The translations under genes were made by a program, and so were the position numbers. The notes under the pieces are model-generated. The model saw only the letters and a program-made list of their open reading frames with translations, was not told where the DNA came from and did not search any database. This document shows positions 35,777-45,930 of a DNA stretch of 64,000 nt, piece after piece. The stretch spans positions 31,614-95,613 of the forward strand of contig JAPLDK010000076.1 in the NCBI GenBank assembly GCA_026391775.1, given 5' to 3'. Positions within the stretch are counted from its first letter, which is position 1. Each line of letters opens with the position of its first letter. This stretch comes from Bacteroidota bacterium (GTDB lineage Bacteria > Bacteroidota > Bacteroidia > Bacteroidales > FEN-979).

Positions 35777-36541
35777 ATGGAACGTCATTTTGAATTAGAA
35801 CTCCAGAAGCTGAACAGGCGCGTGATAAAAATGGGAAACCTCGTTGCTTTTCAGGTTCACAATGCTTTTGATGCACTGCTGAGAGGAGATGTTGAACTCG
35901 CTGAACAGATCATCGAAAATGACCGCAAAGTTGATAAACTCGATACAAAAATCGATAAGTTATGCCAGAGGATCTTTGCACTTACACAGCCTGTTGCAAC
36001 TGATCTCAGGCTCATTATGTCATCCCTTAAAATGAACAATGACCTGGAAAGGATGGGAGATCATGCTGTAACAATTGCCCAGAAAAGCGAAGGGGTCAGC
36101 GAATACAGGGATATTATTGATGAACTTCATATTGATGAACTTGTGAAGATGACAGACATGATAGTGAATGATGTCATTACTATTCTCAACACCAGGAATA
36201 CAGCTTTTGTAAAGGATATTTTTGATCTTGCCCAGGCAATAGAGGAAAAGGCTCAGGGGATCTCTGCCAAGATCATCGAGGAAATGATGCATAAAACCGA
36301 AGTGATCGTAGTTGCAACCAATCTGATCGTCATAATCACGGCCATTGAGAGGCTTGCCGGTTATTCAACCAACATTGCTGAATCCATTGTATTTATAGTG
36401 GACGGCAGGATTATGAAGCATAAGAAAAAGAATTTTGAAAGTCCGGCAGGAACATCTGCATCTGTTACGGAAACACCGGCGGAACCCGCACCGGATCAGA
36501 CCGGGGATCCTACTTCTGAAGCCACACCCTCAGAAGGCTGA
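35777..36541 (+). CDS. phoU: PhoU, phosphate signalling protein, with a Pro/Thr/Glu-rich tail
   Basis: 254 residues. Two three-helix PhoU repeats are seen: about residues 1-100 (LELQKLNRRVIKMGNLV, LKMNNDLERMGDHAV) and 105-210 (AIERLAGYSTNIAESIVF), each with the E/DxxxxxD metal-binding pattern. PhoU is usually about 220-240 residues; here a low-complexity acidic tail of about 30 residues is added after KKKNFESP. The gene closes the pst operon. Its last 32 bp overlap, in antisense, the 3' end of the large hybrid kinase on the opposite strand. Confidence 0.95.
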   Translation: MERHFELELQKLNRRVIKMGNLVAFQVHNAFDALLRGDVELAEQIIENDRKVDKLDTKIDKLCQRIFALTQPVATDLRLIMSSLKMNNDLERMGDHAVTIAQKSEGVSEYRDIIDELHIDELVKMTDMIVNDVITILNTRNTAFVKDIFDLAQAIEEKAQGISAKIIEEMMHKTEVIVVATNLIVIITAIERLAGYSTNIAESIVFIVDGRIMKHKKKNFESPAGTSASVTETPAEPAPDQTGDPTSEATPSEG

Positions 36542-39500
36542 GCAGTTTCTCAGTCTGAACAGGCTTTGACATATAATCATTGGCGCCGGCTTCAATGCAT
36601 TTCTCACGGTCACCTTTCATCGCTTTGGCAGTTAATGCAATTATTGGAAGATTGGTATACCGTTCCTCTTTCCTGATCTCACGCATGGCAGTATAGCCGT
36701 CCATTTCGGGCATCATGATATCCATTATGACGAGGCTGATGTCCTGATTCTGGTGTAACCTTTCAATACCTTCTTTCCCCGTCCGGCCAACAACGATATC
36801 AACATTTTTCTCTTCGAGTATTTTTGAAAGCACATATACATTCCTCATATCGTCATCGACGACCAGGATCTTCTTTCCTTTGAAAATTGTATCGGGAAGA
36901 AAGCTTGAACTTTCGTGTTGTTGTTCTTCTGCAACCGGGAGAGTTTCCTTTTTTACAGCCAGTGGTTTTTTAATTGCCTTGGGGAACGCATCGGAAATTT
37001 CCGGCTCGTCAGGAAGGAAACCATGGTACAAAACGGGTAAATATATGGTAAACGTGCTGCCTTCCCCAACTTTGCTTTTCAGTTGGATCTCACCTCCAAG
37101 CAAGCGTGCAAGGCTCCTTGAGATGGTAAGGCCAAGGCCGGTGCCGCCGAATTTCCTGCTTACTGTCCCGTCGGCCTGCTGGAAGGCTTCAAAGATAGCA
37201 TGCTTCTTATCGTCGGGGATCCCGATACCGGTATCGGTGACCATAATGGCAACAGTATTTTCAACCTTCAACGCGAGGTTATTAAATCGAACCCCGGCTT
37301 CGGCTTTAGCAATTTTAATTGTCACACTGCCATGGTCTGTGAATTTTATTGCATTCGACATGAGATTCTTTATGATCTGAAGCAGCCTCTGCATATCCGT
37401 TTCAACGGTTACTGGAATGCCCTTTTCAAGTTTTGTTTTCAGATCAATATTTTTGGGTTGTGTGAGAGGTGTAAACGTACGGATAACGTAGTCGAGAATG
37501 TCTTCCGGGCTTACAGCTTCGATTTCAAGTTCCATCTTTCCGGCTTCGACTTTCGAAAGGTCAAGAATGTCGTTGATCAGCTCAAGAAGATCGGTGCCTG
37601 ATGAATGGACGATCTTGGCAAACTCAACCTCGTCGGCGGTCATCACCCCATTCTTATTTGACGAAAGAATTTCGGATAGCACAAGTATGCTGTTGAGAGG
37701 TGTTCTCAATTCATGTGACATGTTCGCGAGAAATTCCGATTTATACCTGCTGGCGATCTCGAGGGCTTCGGCTTTTTGCCTGATCTCTTCCTGCGCCAGT
37801 TCCAGTTCTTCATTCTTTTTGCGGATATCGTCGCGTTGCAGTTCCAAAACTTTAGTGCGTTCCTCAAGTTCTTCATTGATAACCCTGAGTTCTTCCTGCT
37901 GATGCTGCAGGCTCTCTTCCGACATACGAAGGGCCTTTGTCTGCTCTTCAAGTTCCTGGTTGATCTGCCTGAGTTCTTCCCTTTGATGGGCCATCTCGTT
38001 CGCCTGTTCCTGTGTTTGCATAAGAAGTTGCTCAACACGTTCCCTTGAACGGGCCGTATTTAAAGCAACAGCAATGTTTTCAAGCGATGTTTCCAGGAAT
38101 TTCTGCTTTTGCTCATCGAACGGACGGAATGAGCCCAGTTCAATAACTCCCGAAAGAACGTTCTCAAACATTATCGGAGCCAATATGAAATATTGAGGGT
38201 GCACGTTTTCATGGCCGATATTCACTGCAGGAAGCGTTTCGGAAGAAGCAAAGAAAGTCATCTTCTTTCGTTCCTTTGCAACTTGTCCTACAAGTCCTTC
38301 TCCCATTGCAAGCGGTTTAGCGGAGATCGGGTCGCCAGAATATGCATAGGTGGCCGACAGGTGCATCAGATGGTCATCTTCACGGGTATATAGCAAACCG
38401 ATCTGGGCATCCAGGTAATGGGAAAGGAAGGAAACAACCTCCTCGCATAGTTCCTTGATCTTTATTTCGCCGGATATTTTTATCCCAAGTTCATTAAGAC
38501 CGGTCTTCAGCCAGTCCTGGTAAGATATCTCGATATGAGCCTCCCGGAGCCGGTTAGTCATTTCATACAATGCGATCCCCAAAGTGTCGCTGTCGCTCCT
38601 GGGAACAATATTCGAAGAATAATCACCGCTGGCAATTAACCTGGCCTGTTTCACTACATTTTTGAAGCTTTCGACCATCTGGTTCATCGACTTTCCCAGG
38701 ATATCCTCCTCGCTGCGCACTTGTACTGACTTGCTGTAGTCGCCAAGCGCTACGGCCTGGCTCACGTCGGCCATTGACTTGAGAGAAATGACCAGCCGGA
38801 TGAATTCATCCTTCATTTCTCCAACTTCGTCTTTCGAAACTTTTACATCGCGGATGATAAGCTGTCCGCTCCCAACCTGCTTGGCCCATTCAGAGAGTAT
38901 CTTAAGTGGCTTCACAAACCTTCTTGTCACTAAGATTGACAGGATAAAAACAACAAGGGTAGTCAGGATCAGCGATAGCTTGGCAAACGATGAAAGTTCC
39001 TGTGCAACCGCATGCGCCTCACCCTGGTCGATTTCTTCCACCAAAGCCCAGTTAACACCGAGTTCTTCAATGATGTCCAGGTTCCGGTATATGCCGATAA
39101 CTATTTTCCCCTGGTTAGTGGGGTAAATTGAAACTTCTTCGCGAATAGGATCTCCGTCGGGCTTCAGGATCAGATTATTGGCTTTATACTCCTGCCAGAT
39201 CCTTGTCTTTTCGTTGATCTCTGCACTTTTCAGGATCGGGCTTTTCCCGCTGATATTGCTGTTTGAGCGCATGACCAGATCGATACCGACAATATACACA
39301 TGACCGGAAGCGCCGAAGCCAACACCGTACTGGATTATTTTATCTATTTTTTCTGTTGAAATCTGAAGTACAAGGATCCCGATCTTGCTGCCGTTGAGAT
39401 CGGTCACCGGGCAGCCCAGGAACCCAAAAGCTTCACGGTTCCCCGGAGGATAGAACTCAAGGTCGGAAAACATAGGCTTGCCCTCCGTGATGACCTTTTT

Positions 39501-40046
39501 GGTCATCCTGGAGAACTTGGTCCCGGAGAGTTCGGAGTTGAAAAGGTTTTTCCCGAAATCGGAACTCTGGTTAAGCTGAAAAACGATATTTCCCTTCAGG
39601 TCGGTGAAATAGATATTATGAATGCCGTCGGGGATCCAGCTTCTCTGTATCTCGAAACGGAGGTTGTCGGCAAATTCGGAATACTTTGTGTTACCGGCTT
39701 CCGTTTTTTTAACCCCATTAGTAGTGCTGATATCGGCAAGATGTTCAAAGAAGTATATATGATTCTTATCCCTGGCCATTTCACCAAGATAGGTGTTGAG
39801 GTCTGTAAAATAGGTGTTGAGATAGTTGATCCTGAGCTGGGATGTTGTGAACAGGGCTTTTTTGGCCATAATGCTAAGGCCCATGTAATAATTCCGGAAG
39901 TTGATGTAACTCAGTGTCGCCAGGGGGATCAGCGAAATTCCCAGAAAGTAAAGAAGCATAGTTTTCCCTATGCCGATATTTTTCAGGGTGCTGTAATCAA
40001 ATTCAAGGATTGAGCGTTTGATCCTGTTCCAGGTGCTGTTGGTCAT
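36510..40046 (-). CDS. Large hybrid histidine kinase: Cache, HAMP, GAF, HisKA, HATPase, receiver
   Basis: 1178 residues. A transmembrane helix (about 28-47), a periplasmic Cache-type sensor (about 50-350) and a second helix (about 355-375) precede HAMP-like segments (VTRRFVKPLKILSEWAKQVG, then VALGDYSKSVQV and IASGDYSSNIVP). A GAF domain (about 520-660) follows, then a long coiled coil of QREELRQINQELEE-type units. The catalytic part has [35 protein letters not shown] and GTGLGL. The C-terminal receiver has KILVVDDDMRNVYV, the Asp in LVIMDIMMPEMDG, and the Lys in YMSKPV. It ends by overlapping phoU in antisense. The second hybrid kinase lies 13 bp upstream on the same strand. Confidence 0.93.
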   Translation of the reverse strand: MTNSTWNRIKRSILEFDYSTLKNIGIGKTMLLYFLGISLIPLATLSYINFRNYYMGLSIMAKKALFTTSQLRINYLNTYFTDLNTYLGEMARDKNHIYFFEHLADISTTNGVKKTEAGNTKYSEFADNLRFEIQRSWIPDGIHNIYFTDLKGNIVFQLNQSSDFGKNLFNSELSGTKFSRMTKKVITEGKPMFSDLEFYPPGNREAFGFLGCPVTDLNGSKIGILVLQISTEKIDKIIQYGVGFGASGHVYIVGIDLVMRSNSNISGKSPILKSAEINEKTRIWQEYKANNLILKPDGDPIREEVSIYPTNQGKIVIGIYRNLDIIEELGVNWALVEEIDQGEAHAVAQELSSFAKLSLILTTLVVFILSILVTRRFVKPLKILSEWAKQVGSGQLIIRDVKVSKDEVGEMKDEFIRLVISLKSMADVSQAVALGDYSKSVQVRSEEDILGKSMNQMVESFKNVVKQARLIASGDYSSNIVPRSDSDTLGIALYEMTNRLREAHIEISYQDWLKTGLNELGIKISGEIKIKELCEEVVSFLSHYLDAQIGLLYTREDDHLMHLSATYAYSGDPISAKPLAMGEGLVGQVAKERKKMTFFASSETLPAVNIGHENVHPQYFILAPIMFENVLSGVIELGSFRPFDEQKQKFLETSLENIAVALNTARSRERVEQLLMQTQEQANEMAHQREELRQINQELEEQTKALRMSEESLQHQQEELRVINEELEERTKVLELQRDDIRKKNEELELAQEEIRQKAEALEIASRYKSEFLANMSHELRTPLNSILVLSEILSSNKNGVMTADEVEFAKIVHSSGTDLLELINDILDLSKVEAGKMELEIEAVSPEDILDYVIRTFTPLTQPKNIDLKTKLEKGIPVTVETDMQRLLQIIKNLMSNAIKFTDHGSVTIKIAKAEAGVRFNNLALKVENTVAIMVTDTGIGIPDDKKHAIFEAFQQADGTVSRKFGGTGLGLTISRSLARLLGGEIQLKSKVGEGSTFTIYLPVLYHGFLPDEPEISDAFPKAIKKPLAVKKETLPVAEEQQHESSSFLPDTIFKGKKILVVDDDMRNVYVLSKILEEKNVDIVVGRTGKEGIERLHQNQDISLVIMDIMMPEMDGYTAMREIRKEERYTNLPIIALTAKAMKGDREKCIEAGANDYMSKPVQTEKLLSLLRVWLQK

Positions 40047-40059
40047 AATCCTTACGATT

Positions 40060-42087
40060 TCACTTTGAATAATATTTCTCTATGGTCTGGAAAACCTCTT
40101 CAGGGTTGATAGGTTTGGAAATATAGTCATTCATGCCGGCGGCAATGCATTGTTCTTTATCGCCTTTCATGGCATTGGCGGTAAGAGCAATAATTGGAGT
40201 TTTATTGTTCTTTCCGTCGGCATCCTGCCTTATCAGGCGGGTTGATTCAAATCCGTCCATTTCAGGCATCATGACGTCCATGAGAATAACATCGAAAGCA
40301 GTTTCATGCGCCTTATGCATTGCTTCAAGCCCGTTGGCGGCTGTTGTTACTTCCCAACCCCTCTTCCCAAGCAGCTGTACGATGATCCTCTGGTTTATAG
40401 GTTGGTCCTCGGCTACGAGAATATTGAGTTTGGGCCCTGTTTTGCTGATTTCCATGATGCGGGAATCAGAGCTCTTTTGCTTGGTGTCGAGTTTGAAAAT
40501 CCTCTGCAGCAAATTCAGCAGCTCCAGCTGAAGAACCGGTTTGAAAAGGTAATTGCTGATCCCTTCTGAAACAAGTTTGCGTGTAGCCTGCAGGGATTTG
40601 TTGCTGAGCAAAACAACTCTTTCAGGTTTCTGCCCCTCAGGGGCCAGATCCAGGATTTTGTGGCAAGGCATTTCAGATTGGCCATTTTGCAGTGCATGGT
40701 CAATAAATACAACCCTGATCGGGTCATTAACTGAAGTTTTCACAATTTCCAGGCATTCATCCGCTGAAGCCACAATAACAGGTTTCAGGCCCCATGCCAA
40801 CAGGAACTCTTCAACCTGCCTGGCATGTTTTGATCCGGCATCAGCAATGATAACCCTTGAGTTTTTCAGGTTATCAGGCAGGTCAAGGGTTATGGCATTG
40901 TCAGAAGGGTTCGGACTAAACATAGGGAGCGTAAACTGGAAAGTACTTCCGGTTCCGACCTTACTGCTTACCTTTATTTTTCCACCCATCATCTCCACCA
41001 GTTTCTTGGAGATAGTGAGCCCCAGGCCTGTGCCCCCGTAAGTCCGGGTTGTGGACTTATCGGCCTGGTGGTAGGATTCGAACAGTTTCTCAAGCTTGTC
41101 GGGCGGGATCCCTATGCCGGTATCTGTTACTGAAAAACTCAGGACAAAAGCATTTTCATGATATTCAGGGATCTCTACTTTAATGCAGATATTTCCCTTT
41201 TCGGTGAATTTCAGAGCATTGCCGATTAGATTTATCAATACCTGCCTAATCCTCGTCGGGTCTCCAAGGTATATATCCGGCATATCGGCAGGATGTTCGC
41301 AGAAAAAGGCAAGATTTTTCTGGTATGTTTTTACCGAAAGGAGGTGGACGACTGATTCAAGCAGCTCCCTTAAGCTGAATTCAATGATCTCGATCTCGAT
41401 CTTATCGGCTTCAATCTTAGATATATCGAGGATTTCGTTTATAATTTCGAGCAGGGATTCGCCACTCTGCCTGATATCGGACAGCTGTTCCTTGTAATGC
41501 TGTGGAAGGTCCTCATCCATCAGCATCAGGTCGGTCATACCGATGATCCCGTTTAGCGGTGTCCGGATCTCATGGCTCATATTGGCCAGAAATGAGCTTT
41601 TTGCAAGTGTTGCCACTTCAGCGGTTCGCCGGGCTTTTTCCAGTTCTCCAACCGTACTCTGCAACTCCACTGTGGCAACCTGCAATGCATGCTTCTGTTT
41701 GAAGAAATCGATGTAGGCCCTGATCTTATTCTGGAGGATCTTCCGGTCAAGGGGTTTGTAAAGATAATCTACGGCACCCGTCTCATAACCCCTGAAAATC
41801 TGTTTAGGCTGACGGTAGGTTGCGGTGATAAAAATGATCGGAATACTCTTTGTCCTTTCGCTTCCACGCATCAGTTCGGCTGTTTCAAAACCATCCATAC
41901 CGGGCATGTTGACATCCAGGAGGACAAGGGAAATTTCATGCTCCAGCATGAGGGCAAGGGCTTCATTTCCTGAAAGGGCCTTGATAATGTTCAGCTCCGG
42001 ACTGTCAATGATAGTTTCGAGAGTGATCAGGTTCTCTTTTCTGTCGTCGACAATGAGGATGTTAAATTGTTGAATATTGCTTTCCAT
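40060..42087 (-). CDS. Hybrid histidine kinase: receiver, HisKA, HATPase, degenerate receiver, receiver
   Basis: 675 residues, soluble. An N-terminal receiver (1-120) has [12 protein letters not shown] and [13 protein letters not shown]. The kinase core reads [32 protein letters not shown] and GTGLGL. A second receiver-like domain (about 415-530, [24 protein letters not shown]) lacks the usual paired N-terminal acids. The C-terminal receiver has [15 protein letters not shown] and [13 protein letters not shown]. With receivers at both ends it can take phosphate from another kinase and relay its own. It is transcribed just ahead of the Cache-GAF hybrid kinase, separated by 13 bp, so the two probably act in one pathway. 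Confidence 0.92.
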   Translation of the reverse strand: MESNIQQFNILIVDDRKENLITLETIIDSPELNIIKALSGNEALALMLEHEISLVLLDVNMPGMDGFETAELMRGSERTKSIPIIFITATYRQPKQIFRGYETGAVDYLYKPLDRKILQNKIRAYIDFFKQKHALQVATVELQSTVGELEKARRTAEVATLAKSSFLANMSHEIRTPLNGIIGMTDLMLMDEDLPQHYKEQLSDIRQSGESLLEIINEILDISKIEADKIEIEIIEFSLRELLESVVHLLSVKTYQKNLAFFCEHPADMPDIYLGDPTRIRQVLINLIGNALKFTEKGNICIKVEIPEYHENAFVLSFSVTDTGIGIPPDKLEKLFESYHQADKSTTRTYGGTGLGLTISKKLVEMMGGKIKVSSKVGTGSTFQFTLPMFSPNPSDNAITLDLPDNLKNSRVIIADAGSKHARQVEEFLLAWGLKPVIVASADECLEIVKTSVNDPIRVVFIDHALQNGQSEMPCHKILDLAPEGQKPERVVLLSNKSLQATRKLVSEGISNYLFKPVLQLELLNLLQRIFKLDTKQKSSDSRIMEISKTGPKLNILVAEDQPINQRIIVQLLGKRGWEVTTAANGLEAMHKAHETAFDVILMDVMMPEMDGFESTRLIRQDADGKNNKTPIIALTANAMKGDKEQCIAAGMNDYISKPINPEEVFQTIEKYYSK

Positions 42088-42173
42088 TTTGATCAGAGCG
42101 GTTACTACGACAAAAATAGGATAATTTGGTGAAATTCAGAATTCCTTTATTTTTGCCCTGAAAATCATCCCGC

Positions 42174-43520
42174 ATGACCCAGAGTTCCAAAACTGCCTTC
42201 CTGGACGGCAATAAACGCCAGTACATCTTTTCGATCGTTATCATCGGTATCTTCTTTTTTATCTTCGGATTTGTTACCTGGTTAAATTCAGTGCTGATCC
42301 CATTTCTGAGGGTAGCCTGTGAGAAGAACAATTTCGAATCCTATTTCGTCACATTTGCCTTTTATATCTCCTATTTTGTGATGGCTATTCCTTCTTCCTT
42401 CGTCCTTCACAAGGTCGGATTCAGGAATGGCATGTCGCTGGGCCTGATCGTGATGGCAATTGGCGCCCTGCTGTTCATACCGGCTGCATATACCAGGATG
42501 TACGGACTTTTCCTGACAGGGCTTTTTGTTCAGGGCACAGGGCTTGCCATTCTGCAAACAGCTTCCAATCCCTATGTAACCATACTCGGGCCTATTCAAA
42601 GCGCTGCCAAAAGGATAAGCATTATGGGGATATGCAATAAAATTGCAGGTGTGATCAGCCCCCTGATCCTTGGAGCGATTGTTCTGGCAGGCATGGACAA
42701 ATTCGACAAACAGTACCTGGGAGCCCTTGACGAAATAAACAGGAACCTCACACTGAATGCCCTTGCCGGCAGGATCATCATACCCTATATAGTCATGGCA
42801 GTGGTGCTGGTCCTCCTGGCTATAATCCTGAGATATTCCAGTTTGCCAGATATAAATACCGACGAGGAAGAAGTAAAGGATAAAGAATCTCATCACACCA
42901 GGACAAATATTCTCCAGTTTCCCCAACTCGTTCTCGGGGTTATTGCAATATTCCTTTATGTGGGGGTGGAAGTCATTGCGGTAGACACTATCATCAATTT
43001 CGGGAAGTCCCAGGGGATAAGCTTTGAGCTGTCGAGGTATTTTGCATCATATACCCTGGCAGCCATGGTTATCGGTTATATTATCGGTATTATCACAATA
43101 CCGAAATATCTCAAACAGGAATTTGTTCTTGCCGTCTCAGCCTTATTCGGGATTATTTTTGTGATCTGCGCACTGCTTGCTACAAAAGCCCCATACCAGT
43201 CCTCCCTGCTGATTAACATTGGTAATTTTTCGCTTTCGCTCCCATTTGACCTGAGTGTCTTTTTTATAGCTTTACTTGGCCTGGCCAACGCAATTATGTG
43301 GCCGGCCATATGGCCACTGGCTATCGACGGCCTGGGGAAATTCACAAAAATCGGCTCATCCCTGCTTATTATGGCGATAGCAGGAGGAGCCTTACTTCCC
43401 CTGGCATACGGCAGGCTTGCCGACTTGTTCAGCCCGGTATCAGCATACTGGATCACGGTTCCATGTTATGCGTACATACTTTACTATGCAGTGAAGGGAC
43501 ATAAAATAAGGAAATGGTGA
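42174..43520 (+). CDS. Sugar transporter of the FucP family (MFS)
   Basis: 448 residues with about 12 membrane helices. The first helix block IFFFIFGFVTWLNSVLIPFL and the following FFVTFAFYISYF-type segment are diagnostic for the FucP glucose/galactose/fucose proton symporters, as are GTGLAILQTASNPYVTILGP and the C-terminal NAIMWPAIWPLAIDGLG. Substrate specificity cannot be decided between hexoses from sequence reading. It is divergent from the hybrid kinase genes and is followed at 135 bp by a sugar nucleotidyltransferase gene. Confidence 0.9.
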   Translation: MTQSSKTAFLDGNKRQYIFSIVIIGIFFFIFGFVTWLNSVLIPFLRVACEKNNFESYFVTFAFYISYFVMAIPSSFVLHKVGFRNGMSLGLIVMAIGALLFIPAAYTRMYGLFLTGLFVQGTGLAILQTASNPYVTILGPIQSAAKRISIMGICNKIAGVISPLILGAIVLAGMDKFDKQYLGALDEINRNLTLNALAGRIIIPYIVMAVVLVLLAIILRYSSLPDINTDEEEVKDKESHHTRTNILQFPQLVLGVIAIFLYVGVEVIAVDTIINFGKSQGISFELSRYFASYTLAAMVIGYIIGIITIPKYLKQEFVLAVSALFGIIFVICALLATKAPYQSSLLINIGNFSLSLPFDLSVFFIALLGLANAIMWPAIWPLAIDGLGKFTKIGSSLLIMAIAGGALLPLAYGRLADLFSPVSAYWITVPCYAYILYYAVKGHKIRKW

Positions 43521-43654
43521 ATCGCGCACACCTGATGCGGCTTGTGTGAAGCGCTTCGCTCAAAATATACCGCTTTTACAAAATGCACGCTACAAAATCA
43601 CGAACATCACTTTCAACATGATTAATGTAATTGAAACAAGAAAAAAAGTAAACA

Positions 43655-44563
43655 ATGCAACCAGTACTATTGATCCTTGCTGCCGGAGTGGGCAGCCGTT
43701 ACGGGGGACTTAAACAGCTCGACCGCATCGGCCCTAACGGGGAAACTTTACTTGATTACTCAATCTATGATGCCGTAAACTCTGGTTTCGGCAAAGTTGT
43801 ATTTGTCATAAAGGAAAGCCTTGAAGCCGGTTTCAAGGAAATGTTCATCAACAAGCTTCGCGACCAGGTTGAGGTGGACTATGTGTTCCAGGAGATTTGG
43901 ATGATTCCCGAAGGTATCCTTGTGGCGGATGAAAGGCAGAAGCCATGGGGAACAGGCCATGCCGTCCTGATGGCTGGGGACCATATCGACAAACCTTTTG
44001 CGGTGATCAATTCGGATGATTTTTATGGAAGAAAAGCTTACGAGGTACTTGCCAACTATTACAAGGACTGGACCTCTGAACGGGAAAATGATTATTGCAT
44101 GGTTGGTTACCGCGTGGATAAAACACTCTCGGAGTTTGGTTCTGTCTCGAGAGGAATTTGCCAGGTGAACGGGCAGCAGGAGCTCGTCGATGTTGTGGAA
44201 AGGACAAGCATTGAACAAACACCTGAGGGTATAGTTTACAAGGAAGGAAACAATCAGGCTGTAGTTATCTCCCCCGACTCAATCGTCTCCATGAACTGCT
44301 GGGGGTTCACTCCTTCTTTCTTCGGACAACTAAAGACCGGCTTCGATTCCTTTATCAGGGAAAACCATGAAAATTATAAAGCCGAATTCTATATTCCCTC
44401 TGTTGTGAATAAGCTGATCCAATCGGGACAGGCCGGCGTGAAAGTGCTTTCCTGCGACAAACAATGGTTCGGAATGACTTACCAGGAAGACAGGGCTTTT
44501 GTTGTAGACAGCATACGGAAGCTCATCCATAAAGGCATATATCCCCAAAAATTATGGGGATAA
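43655..44563 (+). CDS. Sugar-phosphate nucleotidyltransferase-like protein
   Basis: 302 residues. The N-terminal signature LILAAGVGSRYGGLKQLDRI, then NGETLLDYSIYDA, is the NTP-transferase nucleotide-binding loop with its conserved Arg and Lys. NSDDFYG holds the metal-binding Asp. The C-terminus has WFGMTYQEDRAFV. This branch is annotated as a nucleotidyltransferase and often stands next to a phosphotransferase; no such kinase is next to it here. The sugar substrate is unknown. It may be functionally linked to the sugar transporter upstream. Confidence 0.85.
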   Translation: MQPVLLILAAGVGSRYGGLKQLDRIGPNGETLLDYSIYDAVNSGFGKVVFVIKESLEAGFKEMFINKLRDQVEVDYVFQEIWMIPEGILVADERQKPWGTGHAVLMAGDHIDKPFAVINSDDFYGRKAYEVLANYYKDWTSERENDYCMVGYRVDKTLSEFGSVSRGICQVNGQQELVDVVERTSIEQTPEGIVYKEGNNQAVVISPDSIVSMNCWGFTPSFFGQLKTGFDSFIRENHENYKAEFYIPSVVNKLIQSGQAGVKVLSCDKQWFGMTYQEDRAFVVDSIRKLIHKGIYPQKLWG

Positions 44564-44587
44564 ACAATGGATACGAAAAAAAAGCGT

Positions 44588-44595
44588 TAATTTTG
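44588..44595 (+). promoter_or_regulatory. -7 promoter box of the outer-membrane barrel gene
   Basis: TAATTTTG matches TAnnTTTG and lies 18 bp before the ATG at 44614. This supports that start over an upstream in-frame ATG at 44554. Confidence 0.45.
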
Positions 44596-44613
44596 TTGTA
44601 TAAATTACAGCAT

Positions 44614-45303
44614 ATGAAGTTGCACCGAAATTCTTTGATGGCAATCCTTATCCTGACTGCCTCTGTCCTGGTTATTCCGATGACTGGCAAATCACAGATC
44701 ATCAATGAGAAAACAAAGAAAAAGATCCATGTCGGGCTGGGGTTGTTCACCGATATTTTCATGAAAGTTCCTTCAGGGGTCAAAACACGGACCATCAACC
44801 AGGGTTTCCAGGGCTATGTCGTGTACAGGGTACCTTTCGGAAAAAGCAATTTCGGTTTCGGGATCGGTGTGGGAATGTCCATCCATAACCTGTACGGTAA
44901 TTTCACAGTCAAGAGTTATACCGATTCAACAAATCTTGTAAAGATTCCCGATACTATCGGCTACAAGAGGTCAAAACTGACTATGCCTTACCTGGAAATT
45001 CCCATCGAATTCGGCTATACCAACAAATCTAAATTCAGTCTCGGGATTGGCTTCAAGGTGGGATATATGCTGCCGGCGCATACCAAATATGTCGGAGACG
45101 ATCCTGACTATCCGCACGAAGCTCTCAGGGCTAAATACCGCAATGTTATGAACCTCGATCGTTTTGCTTACGGCCCTACTCTTCGCATTGGTTACAAATG
45201 GTTCCACGTTACCGGGTACTACCAGCTTTCATCGATTTTCCAGAAAGGGAAAGGCCCCGAAATGTATCCGATCTCCGTGGGTTTCCTGCTCAGGCCCTTC
45301 TGA
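44614..45303 (+). CDS. Outer-membrane beta-barrel protein, PorT-like
   Basis: 229 residues. The signal peptide starts at LHRNSLMAILILTASVLVIP and ends near GKSQ. The rest is rich in alternating hydrophobic strands with aromatic girdles: NFGFGIGVGMSIHNLYGN, FSLGIGFKVGYMLPA, YGPTLRIGYKWFHVTGYYQL. The final residue is Phe. This is the pattern of small 8-10-stranded barrels in the PorT/OmpA-like group of Bacteroidota. The specific function is unknown. It meets the PAP2-like gene tail to tail with no gap. Confidence 0.78.
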   Translation: MKLHRNSLMAILILTASVLVIPMTGKSQIINEKTKKKIHVGLGLFTDIFMKVPSGVKTRTINQGFQGYVVYRVPFGKSNFGFGIGVGMSIHNLYGNFTVKSYTDSTNLVKIPDTIGYKRSKLTMPYLEIPIEFGYTNKSKFSLGIGFKVGYMLPAHTKYVGDDPDYPHEALRAKYRNVMNLDRFAYGPTLRIGYKWFHVTGYYQLSSIFQKGKGPEMYPISVGFLLRPF

Positions 45304-45918
45304 TCACAGCATCATCAGTACAAACAGGATCCCGGCTCCGAGAAAGAGCCCTGTATAAACTTCTTTTGGTGAATGGTTACCTTCCTTTAATCTTGCAAAA
45401 CCAAGCAATCCGCAGAGAAGGATAAGGATGGAAAGAAGTATTTCATGAGGCGTTCCCTGCCTTATGCTCAAGCCCATCCAGAAACCAGTTACGCCACCAA
45501 TGCCAGCCATATGCAGGCTGATCTTGAAAAAGAAATTCACAAAAAGACAGATTATAATGAGGAGAGTGGCGCCCAGCATGAAATAGCTGAAAAGCACTGA
45601 GATGCTTATACTTTTTAACAGGTAATATGTGAGATAGTAAAAAACTCCTATTGACAGTAGAGGCATGATCCGCTCTTCCCGTTTTTCCATGTATAAAGAT
45701 GAAACAAGTTTTACCCTGAACAAAAAGAAAATCATCAGAAAAGGGCAGACCACTGTTGTCAGCAAAACCGAGCCCATCAGGATAAGGATCTCTTTGAGAG
45801 GAAGAAGCCCCATAAAGAAAGAATGAGCCTGCAGCATAAGGATCAGGGTGAGGAAAGGCATGAGAACCGGGTGAAAAAGGCCGGAGATAATTCTCGCCAG
45901 GGAGTTACCGTTATTCAT
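45304..45918 (-). CDS. PAP2-like membrane protein
   Basis: 204 residues with about six membrane helices. The block LHMAGIGGVTGFWMG and the C-terminal GNHSPKEVYTGLFLGAG resemble motifs C2 and C3 of type 2 phosphatidic acid phosphatases (the His and the SxxxxxH...D pattern). The first motif KxxxxxxRP is not clear, so phosphatase activity is uncertain; KREERIMPLL may correspond to it. It starts 12 bp after the rpoN stop on the same strand and is likely co-transcribed. Confidence 0.7.
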   Translation of the reverse strand: MNNGNSLARIISGLFHPVLMPFLTLILMLQAHSFFMGLLPLKEILILMGSVLLTTVVCPFLMIFFLFRVKLVSSLYMEKREERIMPLLSIGVFYYLTYYLLKSISISVLFSYFMLGATLLIIICLFVNFFFKISLHMAGIGGVTGFWMGLSIRQGTPHEILLSILILLCGLLGFARLKEGNHSPKEVYTGLFLGAGILFVLMML

Positions 45919-45930
45919 ATCTTGGTTTGA

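Noticed and set aside
36880..42073. Long open frames antisense to the hybrid kinases, some over 130 codons
   Set aside because: They run opposite to clearly conserved kinase and receiver domains and have Ser/Phe-rich composition typical of antisense shadows.
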